This document shows positions 1 to 5,089 of a stretch of DNA of 6,392 nt, one piece after another. A model generated the notes under the pieces. The model was given only the letters and a program-made list of their open reading frames with translations. It made no database searches and was not told the origin of the DNA. How positions within the stretch are numbered: position 1 is the stretch's first letter; each line of letters starts with the position of its first letter. Where the stretch lies: NCBI GenBank assembly GCA_013694885.1, contig JACDBO010000188.1:1-6392 (forward strand), read 5' to 3'. The position numbers and the translations under genes are program-made. The stretch is from Chloroflexia bacterium. Its GTDB lineage: Bacteria > Chloroflexota > Chloroflexia > Thermomicrobiales > UBA6265.

Positions 1-108
1 GTGTTGGCCCTCACCGCGGCCCAGGAGGGCTATCTGCCGAGGCCGCAGCAGCTCGCCCACGACACCGTGACGCGCGTGCGGGCCGAGCACAAAACAGCAA
101 AACGCTGA
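1..108 (+). CDS. C-terminal end of an unrecognised protein (5' truncated by window edge)
   Basis: Frame 1 is open from the first base to a TGA at 106-108 and gives 35 residues ending in AEHKTAKR. Almost every codon ends in G or C until the basic tail, which matches the coding style of the other genes here and favours this frame over the other two. The fragment is hydrophilic, with an alternating Leu/Ala/Val and Arg/Gln/His pattern that suggests a terminal helix. I do not recognise the family. The gene is convergent with the ctaA-ctaB fusion, and a cluster of hairpins lies just after its stop. The start lies outside the window. Confidence 0.6.
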   Translation: MLALTAAQEGYLPRPQQLAHDTVTRVRAEHKTAKR

Positions 109-115
109 GTCTAAA

Positions 116-161
116 CCGGCGCTGTGCTAGCGCCGGACAAGGGCGCACTCACGGGTGCGCC
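116..161. terminator. Two adjacent hairpins between convergent genes, possible terminator
   Basis: Two perfect inverted repeats follow the stop of the first gene. CCGGCGCT (116-123) pairs with AGCGCCGG (129-136) across a 5-nt loop. GGCGCAC (142-148) pairs with GTGCGCC (155-161) across a 6-nt loop. Neither is followed by a clear T run on either strand; read on the minus strand, the first stem is followed only by TTTAGAC. The position between two convergent stops fits transcript ends, but intrinsic termination is unproven. Confidence 0.4.
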
Positions 162-202
162 ATACCAGGCCGAACGCTGTTGCCGACCCCGCTACGCCCT
201 GT

Positions 203-228
203 AGGGGCAGACCCGTGTGTCTGCCCTT
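203..228. repeat. Palindromic element of interspersed-repeat type
   Basis: GGGCAGAC (205-212) pairs perfectly with GTCTGCCC (219-226) around the loop CCGTGT, and the stem extends by a G-T wobble and one A-T pair. The form TAGGGGCAGAC...GTCTGCCC resembles, from memory, short GC-rich palindromes scattered between genes in many Chloroflexota genomes. It lies 30 bp from the stop codon of the ctaA-ctaB fusion and could also act as a 3' end hairpin for that transcript. Only one copy is present in this window, so its repeat status is an inference. Confidence 0.45.
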
Positions 229-257
229 GCCAACGTCACGGTGTTTCGGGTTGGAGT

Positions 258-2249
258 TCAGGCCAGTATAAGCCGGTCGGCGACCATTACGGCGAAGAGC
301 AGGGCGAGGTACCAGAGAGAGTAGAAGAAGGTCCGGCGGGCGCGGGCCCTGCTCGGCTGCCGCCGGAGTTGGACGGCCAGCCACAGGAAGTAGCCGTTCA
401 GCGCCACCGCGCCGGCGAGGTAGAGCCAGCTCATGCCGAGCGGCGCCAGCAGCAGCGCCACAGCGGTCAACAGAACCGTGTAGAGCAGGATCTGTCGTTG
501 TGTCTCCGCCTCACCGGCGACGACCGGCAGCATCGGCACGCCCACCCGGCCGTACTCGCCTTGCTTCAGCAGCGCCAGTGCCCAGAAGTGCGGCGGCGTC
601 CAGTAGTAGATGATCGCGAACAGGATCCAGGCTGGCGCGGCGAGTCCGCCGGTTGCCGCCGCCCACCCGACCAGCGGCGGCACCGCGCCGGCGGCGCCGC
701 CGATGACGATGTTCTGCGAGGACGACCGCTTCAGCCAAAGGGTATAGACGAACACATAGTAGATGTTGCCAGCCAACGCCAACCCGGCGGCCAGCCAGTT
801 CACCCCGAATCCGAGGAGCAGCGTGCCGGAGGCAGAGAGGACGAGGCCAAAGCCAAGGGCCGCGCCGGGCGTGATGCGACCGGTGACCGTCGCCCGCTTG
901 CGGGTTCGCGGCATCTGGGCGTCGATGTCGCGGTCGATAAAGCAGTTGATGACGTTGGCGCCACCAGCGGTCAGCGTTCCACCGAGCAGGGTCAGCAGCA
1001 CGAGCGACAGCGGCGGCACTCCCTCGGCGGCGACCAGCATGGCGCCGAGCGTGGTCACCAGCAGCAAGACGATGATGCCCGGCTTCATCAGCGTCAGATA
1101 GCCATTGGCAACATCCCACAGTCGCCGCGGGTCGATCACGGTGAGACTTGGACTCGCCATAGTCGCCACCGCGACACCAGACGGCGACTGCTCGGCGGGC
1201 GCGTCGTACGACCGGCTCTCCGCCATATGGACGCCCTCACCCATCGAGGTAGCCGAAACGCCCTGGCGACCAGTGGATCGGGAACACATCGGGACTGACT
1301 CGGACGCGAGTGCCGCCGCTGCCGGCTCCACCACCGAGAGCGCCCTGCGGGCGACAAGGGCGAGCACGACCATCGTCGCCCAGAGCAGGGTGGCCACCGC
1401 GTTGTGCATTCCCCCCAGCCAGTTGTCAGCACGCGAGAAGACGTAGCCCGCGCCCACCAGCACCTGCGCGGCAAAGACGACGACCGCCAGGTTCGCCAGC
1501 CACCGCGCGAACGGGGCGACATTCGGACGCCGCGCTTCGAGCGCGACTACCACGACGACCGCGCCGCTCAAGAGCGCGGTGAGGCGGTGGGAGAAGTTGA
1601 TCCAGAGGTAGCGGTTCGGCTCCGTCGGCCAGGGCACGCCATCGCGGCAGAACGGCCACTGAGTACACGCCAGCGCCGCGCCGGTGGTGCTGGTCAAACC
1701 ACCGGAGAGAATCAACACGAAGACGACCACCGCGCCGATCAGCGCCACCGCGGCGAACCGCCGACTCCCGCTCGGGGGGTGCACCCCTCGACCCGCCGCG
1801 ACGATCCAGGCCGGCCCTCCCCGGTCGATGGCGATGAAACCGACGAGCAGGATCGTCGCGGCGCAGAAGAGCATCGCCGTGCCGAGGTGCGCGGTGACGA
1901 CATCCGGCGGCAGCTCGCGCCAGACAGTCACGGCGCCGAGCAACGCCTGGAAGATGACCATACCGAGCGCGACAATTGCCGTCGTCCGGGTGCGAGCGCT
2001 TGTTCCCTTCGTCAGCAGCGCGGTGACCATCGTCGCCAGCACGAGCATCCCGATGTACGCGGCAACGGTGCGGTGCAGGTACTCGATGATGCTCTGGAGG
2101 TTCATCGGTGGGTACCACTTGCCGTGGCAGCGCGGCCAATCGTCCGCGCAACCCATACCGGAGCCGGAAATCCGCGTGATCGCACCCAGCACGATAAGGG
2201 CATAGGTGCTCACGACGGTCGCGACGGCAAGGCGGTAGAGCCGGGTCAT
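258..2249 (-). CDS. ctaA/ctaB: Heme A synthase - heme O synthase fusion (CtaA-CtaB)
   Basis: A 663-residue membrane protein joining the last two steps of heme A synthesis. The CtaB half farnesylates protoheme IX to heme O. The CtaA half oxidises heme O to heme A for aa3-type cytochrome oxidase. CtaA (about residues 1-305) shows the cysteine pair C34/C41, E56 and H59 in EYLHRT, H121 in TAHLGT, a second cysteine pair C195/C201, H221 in FSHRLT and H282 in GGMHNA; these match the heme-ligand and disulfide pattern of Bacillus CtaA. A non-membrane linker (about 306-372) leads to CtaB (about 373-663) with the UbiA motif NCFIDRDID (435-443), WTPPHFWALAL (550-560) and GVPMLPVV. The ATG at 2249 is chosen because AGAGGA lies 3 nt upstream of it; an in-frame TTG at 2270 would add 7 residues. 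Domain order is the reverse of reaction order. Both halves look intact. Confidence 0.95.
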   Translation of the reverse strand: MTRLYRLAVATVVSTYALIVLGAITRISGSGMGCADDWPRCHGKWYPPMNLQSIIEYLHRTVAAYIGMLVLATMVTALLTKGTSARTRTTAIVALGMVIFQALLGAVTVWRELPPDVVTAHLGTAMLFCAATILLVGFIAIDRGGPAWIVAAGRGVHPPSGSRRFAAVALIGAVVVFVLILSGGLTSTTGAALACTQWPFCRDGVPWPTEPNRYLWINFSHRLTALLSGAVVVVVALEARRPNVAPFARWLANLAVVVFAAQVLVGAGYVFSRADNWLGGMHNAVATLLWATMVVLALVARRALSVVEPAAAALASESVPMCSRSTGRQGVSATSMGEGVHMAESRSYDAPAEQSPSGVAVATMASPSLTVIDPRRLWDVANGYLTLMKPGIIVLLLVTTLGAMLVAAEGVPPLSLVLLTLLGGTLTAGGANVINCFIDRDIDAQMPRTRKRATVTGRITPGAALGFGLVLSASGTLLLGFGVNWLAAGLALAGNIYYVFVYTLWLKRSSSQNIVIGGAAGAVPPLVGWAAATGGLAAPAWILFAIIYYWTPPHFWALALLKQGEYGRVGVPMLPVVAGEAETQRQILLYTVLLTAVALLLAPLGMSWLYLAGAVALNGYFLWLAVQLRRQPSRARARRTFFYSLWYLALLFAVMVADRLILA
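1224..1240 (-). promoter_or_regulatory. Possible internal ribosome binding site and start for a CtaB-only product
   Basis: Inside the linker of the fusion, the minus strand reads GTGAGGG, then 7 nt, then an in-frame ATG at 1226-1224 (codon 342 of 663). Starting here would give a 322-residue protein made of a short hydrophilic tail plus the complete CtaB domain, close to the usual length of free-standing CtaB. It may be a relic of two formerly separate genes or an active internal start. The Shine-Dalgarno match is fair, but a match this short can arise by chance in GC-rich DNA. Confidence 0.3.
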
Positions 2250-2462
2250 CGGTCCTCTCGGTTGATGCAATCGGGTGCTTTGGTGGCGCGAAACATGCCA
2301 CCACGCCCGGTGGACGCGGCGTCACCGCCGTCCGGTGCCGCTATTCTACCGTGCGCCCCGACCGCGCGGCATCGCGGACGTACCGAGACCATGCGCCCAT
2401 GCCGCGTCGGCGCCACAATCGACGCGGTGGCTGGCAAATCATGTGAACAGGAGTTCACCGAC
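2250..2462. promoter_or_regulatory. Divergent intergenic region with several inverted repeats
   Basis: This 213-bp spacer must drive both the fusion (minus strand) and the thioredoxin-NHL gene (plus strand). On the minus strand TAGAAT (2348-2343) is a 5/6 match to a -10 box, but no good -35 sits at the right distance, so it is only a candidate. TGGTGGC (2281-2287) pairs with GCCACCA (2297-2303) and would lie in the leader of the fusion. CCGCGTCG (2402-2409) pairs with CGACGCGG (2420-2427), extendable by two G-T pairs, and lies upstream of the thioredoxin-NHL gene. I see no convincing plus-strand -35/-10 pair. Confidence 0.4.
2443..2458 (+). promoter_or_regulatory. Shine-Dalgarno site inside a small hairpin before the thioredoxin-NHL gene
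   Basis: GTGAAC (2443-2448) and GTTCAC (2453-2458) form a perfect 6-bp inverted repeat around AGGA. The Shine-Dalgarno AGGAG (2449-2453) therefore sits mainly in the loop, 9 nt before the ATG at 2463. The site fixes the start codon. The symmetry could present or mask the ribosome site in mRNA, or be a DNA operator; nothing here distinguishes these. Confidence 0.5.
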
Positions 2463-3944
2463 ATGGAACGCTTTCGCGGCACTGTCCGCGCGCCGGAGTT
2501 CCCGGCTGGCCTGGAGTGGATCAACAGCCGGCCGCTGAGCTGGGACGATCTGCGTGGGAAACTGGTCATCCTCGATTTCTGGACCTCGTGCTGAATCAAC
2601 TGCCTTCACATGCTGCCGCAGTTGCGGCGGCTCGAAGCCCGGTTCCCGGACACGTTGGTCGTGATCGGTGTCCACTCCGCCAAGTTTCCAGCCGAGCGGG
2701 AGAGTGGCAACCTGCGCGCCGCCGTCGACCGCCTGGAGCTGCACCACACGGTCGTCAACGACGCCGCGTTTCGCGTCTGGCAGGGGTTCGCTGTCCGCGC
2801 CTGGCCGACGCTGATGTTCGTCGATCCGGACGGACGGGTGTTCGGGAAGCATGAAGGCGAGTTAGCCGAAGAGCCGGTTGCTGCCATGGTTGAGGAAGCG
2901 CTCGCCGGCTACGCGGACACCGGTCGAATCGATTCTCGGCCAATCCCGCTCACTCCGCTCGCGTCGCACGGCGACACGCTCCGCTACCCCGAGAAGGTGC
3001 TCGCCGATCCGTCCGGCGAGTGTCTCTTCATCGCCGACACGGGTCACCACCGGATCCTCAGCACCGACCTGGGCGGCCGTACCATCGCCGTGTTCGGTGA
3101 CGGCATAGCCGCGTTGCGCGACGGAGACGCCGGCACCGCCCAGTTCAACCAACCGCGCGGCCTCGCCCTCCGCAGCGGCGCGCTCTTCGTCGCCGACACC
3201 GGCAACCACGCCCTGCGGCACGTCGACCTCGACTCCGGGATGGTGACGACCGTGGCCGGCACCGGCGCGCTGGGGCGAACACGACAGCCGGGACCGCCGC
3301 GCGGGACGGCGCTGCGCTCGCCGTGGGATCTGGCGTGGGTCGGCGATGAGCTCTGGATCGCAATGGCCGGCTCGCATCAACTCTGGGCGCTCGACCCGGC
3401 AACGCGGGCGCTGCGCGTCGCCGCCGGGACCGGTGTCGAGTCGATCCACGATGGTCCGCTGGCCGAGGCGACCTTCGCCCAACCGAGTGGCCTGACCATG
3501 ATTGACGACGCCCTCTACCTTGCCGACGCCGAGACGAGCAGCATCCGCCGCGTCGATCTCCAGACCGCGCGGGTGCGCCGGTTGGTCGGGCGCGGTCTCT
3601 TCGACTTCGGCGACCAGGACGGACGCGGCGACGAGGTGCGCCTCCAGCACCCCCTCGGCGTCGCCGCCCGGCGCGAAGGCGACGAGATCGCCATCTACAT
3701 CGCTGACAGCTACAACGACAAGATCAAGCGGCTGAACCCGGCGACCCGCGAGGTGGAGACGATCGCCGGCGGCAGGCGCGGCCACGAGGACGCCCTGGCG
3801 ACCGACGCCGCCTTCTGGGAACCTTCCAGTCTCAGCCTCGATGGCGATGCCCTCTACATCGCCGACACCAACAACCACGCCATCCGGCGCCTCTCGCTGC
3901 TGGACTTCTCCGTTTCCACCCTGGATGTCCGAGACGATGCCTGA
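2463..3944 (+). CDS. Thioredoxin-like / NHL-repeat protein with in-frame UGA (probable selenoprotein, NHLRC2-like)
   Basis: Reading TGA at 2592-2594 as selenocysteine gives 493 residues. Residues 1 to about 150 form a thioredoxin/TlpA-like domain with LDFWTSC-U44-INCLH, so U44 and C47 make a UxxC redox pair, and cis-Pro P115 lies in AWPTL. Residues about 165-490 hold six NHL blades, each with an (I/V/L)AD-type strand: IADTGHH 190-196, VADTGNH 243-249, IAMAGSH 299-305, LADAETS 353-359, IADSYND 413-419, IADTNNH 466-472. This is the NHLRC2 architecture, whose active site is, as I recall, CCINC with Cys where U44 lies; the C-terminal extra domain of the animal protein is absent. There is no signal peptide, so it should be cytosolic; the substrate is unknown. 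The start at 2463 has AGGAG 9 nt upstream. The ATG at 2610 has no ribosome site and would lose the active site. The frame is open on both sides of the UGA with normal codon use. A nonsense mutation or base-call error is the alternative. Confidence 0.85.
2592..2631 (+). promoter_or_regulatory. Selenocysteine UGA codon and bSECIS-like hairpin
   Basis: The UGA at 2592-2594 is followed, within the coding frame, by an 8-bp stem: 2612-2619 (GCTGCCGC) pairs with 2624-2631 (GCGGCGGC), with one G-U wobble. The 4-nt loop is AGUU (2620-2623). The loop begins 25 nt after the UGA and has G as its second base, which agrees with the bacterial SECIS rule as I recall it (short apical loop with an early G, roughly 16-37 nt from the UGA, bound by SelB). 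An alternative 7-bp stem, CAACTGC (2597-2603) with GCAGTTG (2618-2624), competes for the same bases. Confidence 0.65.
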
Positions 3945-4063
3945 ATCGACTTCCCGAAGTCTTCGGCAATGACGCCGTTCACGCGGCGCCCATGTACTTC
4001 CCACTGGTGCTGGGCGATACTGCGCGATGCCCCGGCGACACACAGGACCGGACAGTGAGGGTC

Positions 4064-4092
4064 TTGACAAGCACGCCGGTGGCGACGATAAA
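4064..4092 (+). promoter_or_regulatory. Sigma-70-type promoter
   Basis: A perfect -35 TTGACA (4064-4069) is followed after exactly 17 bp by GATAAA (4087-4092), a 4/6 match to the -10 box, in an A/T-richer patch of otherwise GC-rich DNA. Transcription would start near 4099-4101 and leave a leader of about 165 nt before the small gene at 4265. Confidence 0.6.
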
Positions 4093-4100
4093 CGCACTCA

Positions 4101-4116
4101 GATTGTGCAAACAATC
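4101..4116 (+). promoter_or_regulatory. Inverted repeat at the predicted transcript start
   Basis: GATTGT (4101-4106) and ACAATC (4111-4116) are perfect complements around GCAA, a GNRA-type tetraloop. The repeat lies right at the predicted transcription start, so it could be a repressor operator or a 5' mRNA-protecting stem. A competing pairing, CAGAT (4099-4103) with ATCTG (4123-4127), encloses it. Confidence 0.4.
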
Positions 4117-4264
4117 ACAAAAATCTGTGGTGGAGGCGAAGACGTACCTATTGATGAGCGGCGTGCCTTCACCGCTCTGTCCCGTCACCATTCAGGCGCG
4201 GCGGCGTAGCCGTGTAGACGCAACCGGCGCAACGCCGCGTCGGATATTCGAGAGGATTTGATCG

Positions 4265-4537
4265 ATGCCGCCACCTGTGATGATCACTTCGCCGGCCAGC
4301 GGGAAGGCGACAGAGTGGGCAACCTTCCTCGCTCCAGGCCAGCGCTTCCGCAGCGGCGACGGGATGGGCGAGTACACAATCTCCCGTATGCGGCGCGACG
4401 ACCTTGGGCTTCTCCATGTGACGCTCTGTTCCGGCACGGGTCGAAACTTAAGCGCGTTCGCCGAGCAGATCGAAACAGCCATCCGCACCGGCGATCTCCA
4501 GCCGCTCAGCGCCGGTGGCGCCATCACGCGCTGCTGA
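4265..4537 (+). CDS. Small protein of unknown function (90 residues)
   Basis: I do not recognise this protein. The ATG at 4265 has a strong Shine-Dalgarno, GAGAGGA, 8 nt upstream, and most codons end in G or C, so it is preferred to the longer antisense frame at 4192-4551, which has no ribosome site. The product is soluble-looking with no signal peptide or membrane segment. A Pro-rich N-terminus is followed by a central part that may be beta-strands (residues about 36-57, EYTISRM then LLHVTLC) and a likely helix (61-75, LSAFAEQIETAIRTG). It ends in ...ITRC with a C-terminal cysteine. It is a monocistronic unit, with a consensus-like promoter about 165-200 bp upstream, and is convergent with mscL. 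Confidence 0.6.
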   Translation: MPPPVMITSPASGKATEWATFLAPGQRFRSGDGMGEYTISRMRRDDLGLLHVTLCSGTGRNLSAFAEQIETAIRTGDLQPLSAGGAITRC

Positions 4538-4538
4538 T

Positions 4539-4569
4539 CCGCCCCCGACATCGCGTGACGAGTGGGCGG
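4539..4569. terminator. Possible bidirectional terminator between convergent genes
   Basis: CCGCCC (4539-4544) is complementary to GGGCGG (4564-4569) across 19 nt, filling the whole 32-bp gap between the stop of the small gene and the TAA of mscL. The loop is long and there is only a TT after the stem on the plus strand, so it is a weak candidate supported mainly by position. Confidence 0.3.
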
Positions 4570-5007
4570 TTACCGCGTCGCGCCGTCGGTGTCGGCATCG
4601 GTCAGCTCTGTCGTGCAGAATGGGCAGCGACTGGCGCCGAGCGCGATCTCGGAGAGGCAGGCTGGGCACTTCGTCGTCGACGGATCCGGTGTGGGTTCGC
4701 GCCGGGACCGCTCCAGCAACAGGTTCATCGGCTTGACGACGAAGAAGAAAATCACCGCGGCGATGATCAAGAAGGAGATCACAGTGTTGAGAAAGTCACC
4801 GATCAGGAACTCGCTGTTGTTGATGGTGAAGCTGATCTCGCTGAAGTCCGGTTGACCACCGATCGCGGCAATCAGCGGTGTGATCAAGTCCTCGACCAGC
4901 GCGGTCACGACCGCGCCGAACGCCGCACCGATCACGACCGCAACCGCGAGGTCGATGACGTTACCCCGCAGCACGAATGCGCGAAAATCCTGTCCGAGCG
5001 TCATCAT
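4570..5007 (-). CDS. mscL: Large-conductance mechanosensitive channel with C-terminal zinc ribbon
   Basis: MscL is a homopentameric inner-membrane channel that opens under membrane tension to release solutes during osmotic downshock. The 145-residue product has the family's N-terminal amphipathic helix and signature (FRAFVLRGNVIDLAVAVVIG, residues 8-27), TM1 (about 16-44), a short periplasmic loop (about 50-66) and TM2 (about 68-95) ending in KPMN. The usual cytoplasmic helical bundle is replaced or extended by a Pro-rich spacer and a zinc ribbon with two CxxC knuckles (C114/C117 and C128/C131), then an acidic tail. The start at 5007 is preferred: GAGGTG lies 8 nt upstream. A second ATG follows at 5004, and an in-frame ATG at 5037 would add ten residues not typical of the family. 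It lies 82 bp downstream of the cupin gene on the same strand and could be co-transcribed or independent. Confidence 0.95.
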   Translation of the reverse strand: MMTLGQDFRAFVLRGNVIDLAVAVVIGAAFGAVVTALVEDLITPLIAAIGGQPDFSEISFTINNSEFLIGDFLNTVISFLIIAAVIFFFVVKPMNLLLERSRREPTPDPSTTKCPACLSEIALGASRCPFCTTELTDADTDGATR

Positions 5008-5069
5008 CTGCCACCCACCTCTACCACGCAGTGGCACGGCACAAGGTCAGCTTCCCACACATTCACCAT

Positions 5070-5083
5070 CCACCCGCGGGCGG
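5070..5083 (-). other. GC-rich hairpin between the cupin gene and mscL
   Basis: On the minus strand CCGCCC and GGGTGG flank a GC dinucleotide 6 nt after the cupin-gene stop, giving a compact stem (one G-T pair) with a tight loop. No T run follows, so it is more likely a weak attenuator or 3' end stabiliser than a full terminator. The rest of the 5008-5089 gap shows no clear promoter. Confidence 0.25.
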
Positions 5084-5089
5084 CGGACG

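Larger units (their letters stand above)
3945..4264 (+). other. Intergenic region, mostly leader of the following small gene
   Basis: I see no convincing gene in this 320-bp stretch. It begins with overlapping short palindromes just after the NHL stop (GACTTC/GAAGTC 3948-3961 and CCGAAG/CTTCGG 3954-3966) but no T run, so a terminator is doubtful. The middle (about 4085-4160) is clearly more A/T-rich than its surroundings and contains the promoter and hairpin listed separately. Near the end CGGCG (4225-4229) pairs with CGCCG (4233-4237). A frame open through 4259-4261 includes a 35-codon stretch from an ATG at 4154, ending 3 nt before the next start codon. A leader peptide there is possible but has poor support. 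Confidence 0.5.

Noticed and set aside
180..1298. Long plus-strand frame of 372 codons antisense to ctaB
   Set aside because: Low-complexity Arg/Gln/His-rich translation antisense to a well-recognised UbiA-family domain; a GC-rich shadow.
2592..2594. TGA as a reassigned sense codon (alternative genetic code)
   Set aside because: TGA is the natural stop of several other genes here (108, 258-260, 3944, 4537, 5090-5092), so general reassignment is not supported; only local recoding fits.
1404..2594. Long plus-strand frame through the ctaA region
   Set aside because: Up to about 2460 its residues are Arg/Pro/His-rich noise antisense to clear CtaA motifs; only the part after the ATG at 2463 is real.
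2610..3944. Conventional annotation of the thioredoxin-NHL gene starting at the ATG at 2610
   Set aside because: No Shine-Dalgarno precedes this ATG, and it would remove the first thioredoxin strand and active site that are encoded in the same frame from 2463 with a good ribosome site.
3942..4056. Second selenocysteine readthrough at the terminal TGA of the NHL gene
   Set aside because: The extension past 3944 runs about 37 codons without blade-like sequence, and the sixth propeller blade is already complete before the stop.
4027..4209. 60-codon plus-strand frame across the promoter region
   Set aside because: It contains the TTGACA/GATAAA promoter, has no ribosome site, and its codon third positions are not GC-biased; not supported as a gene.
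4192..4551. Antisense 119-codon frame opposite the small gene
   Set aside because: There is no ribosome site before its ATG, its composition is typical of a shadow frame, and it overlaps a plus-strand gene with a strong Shine-Dalgarno.
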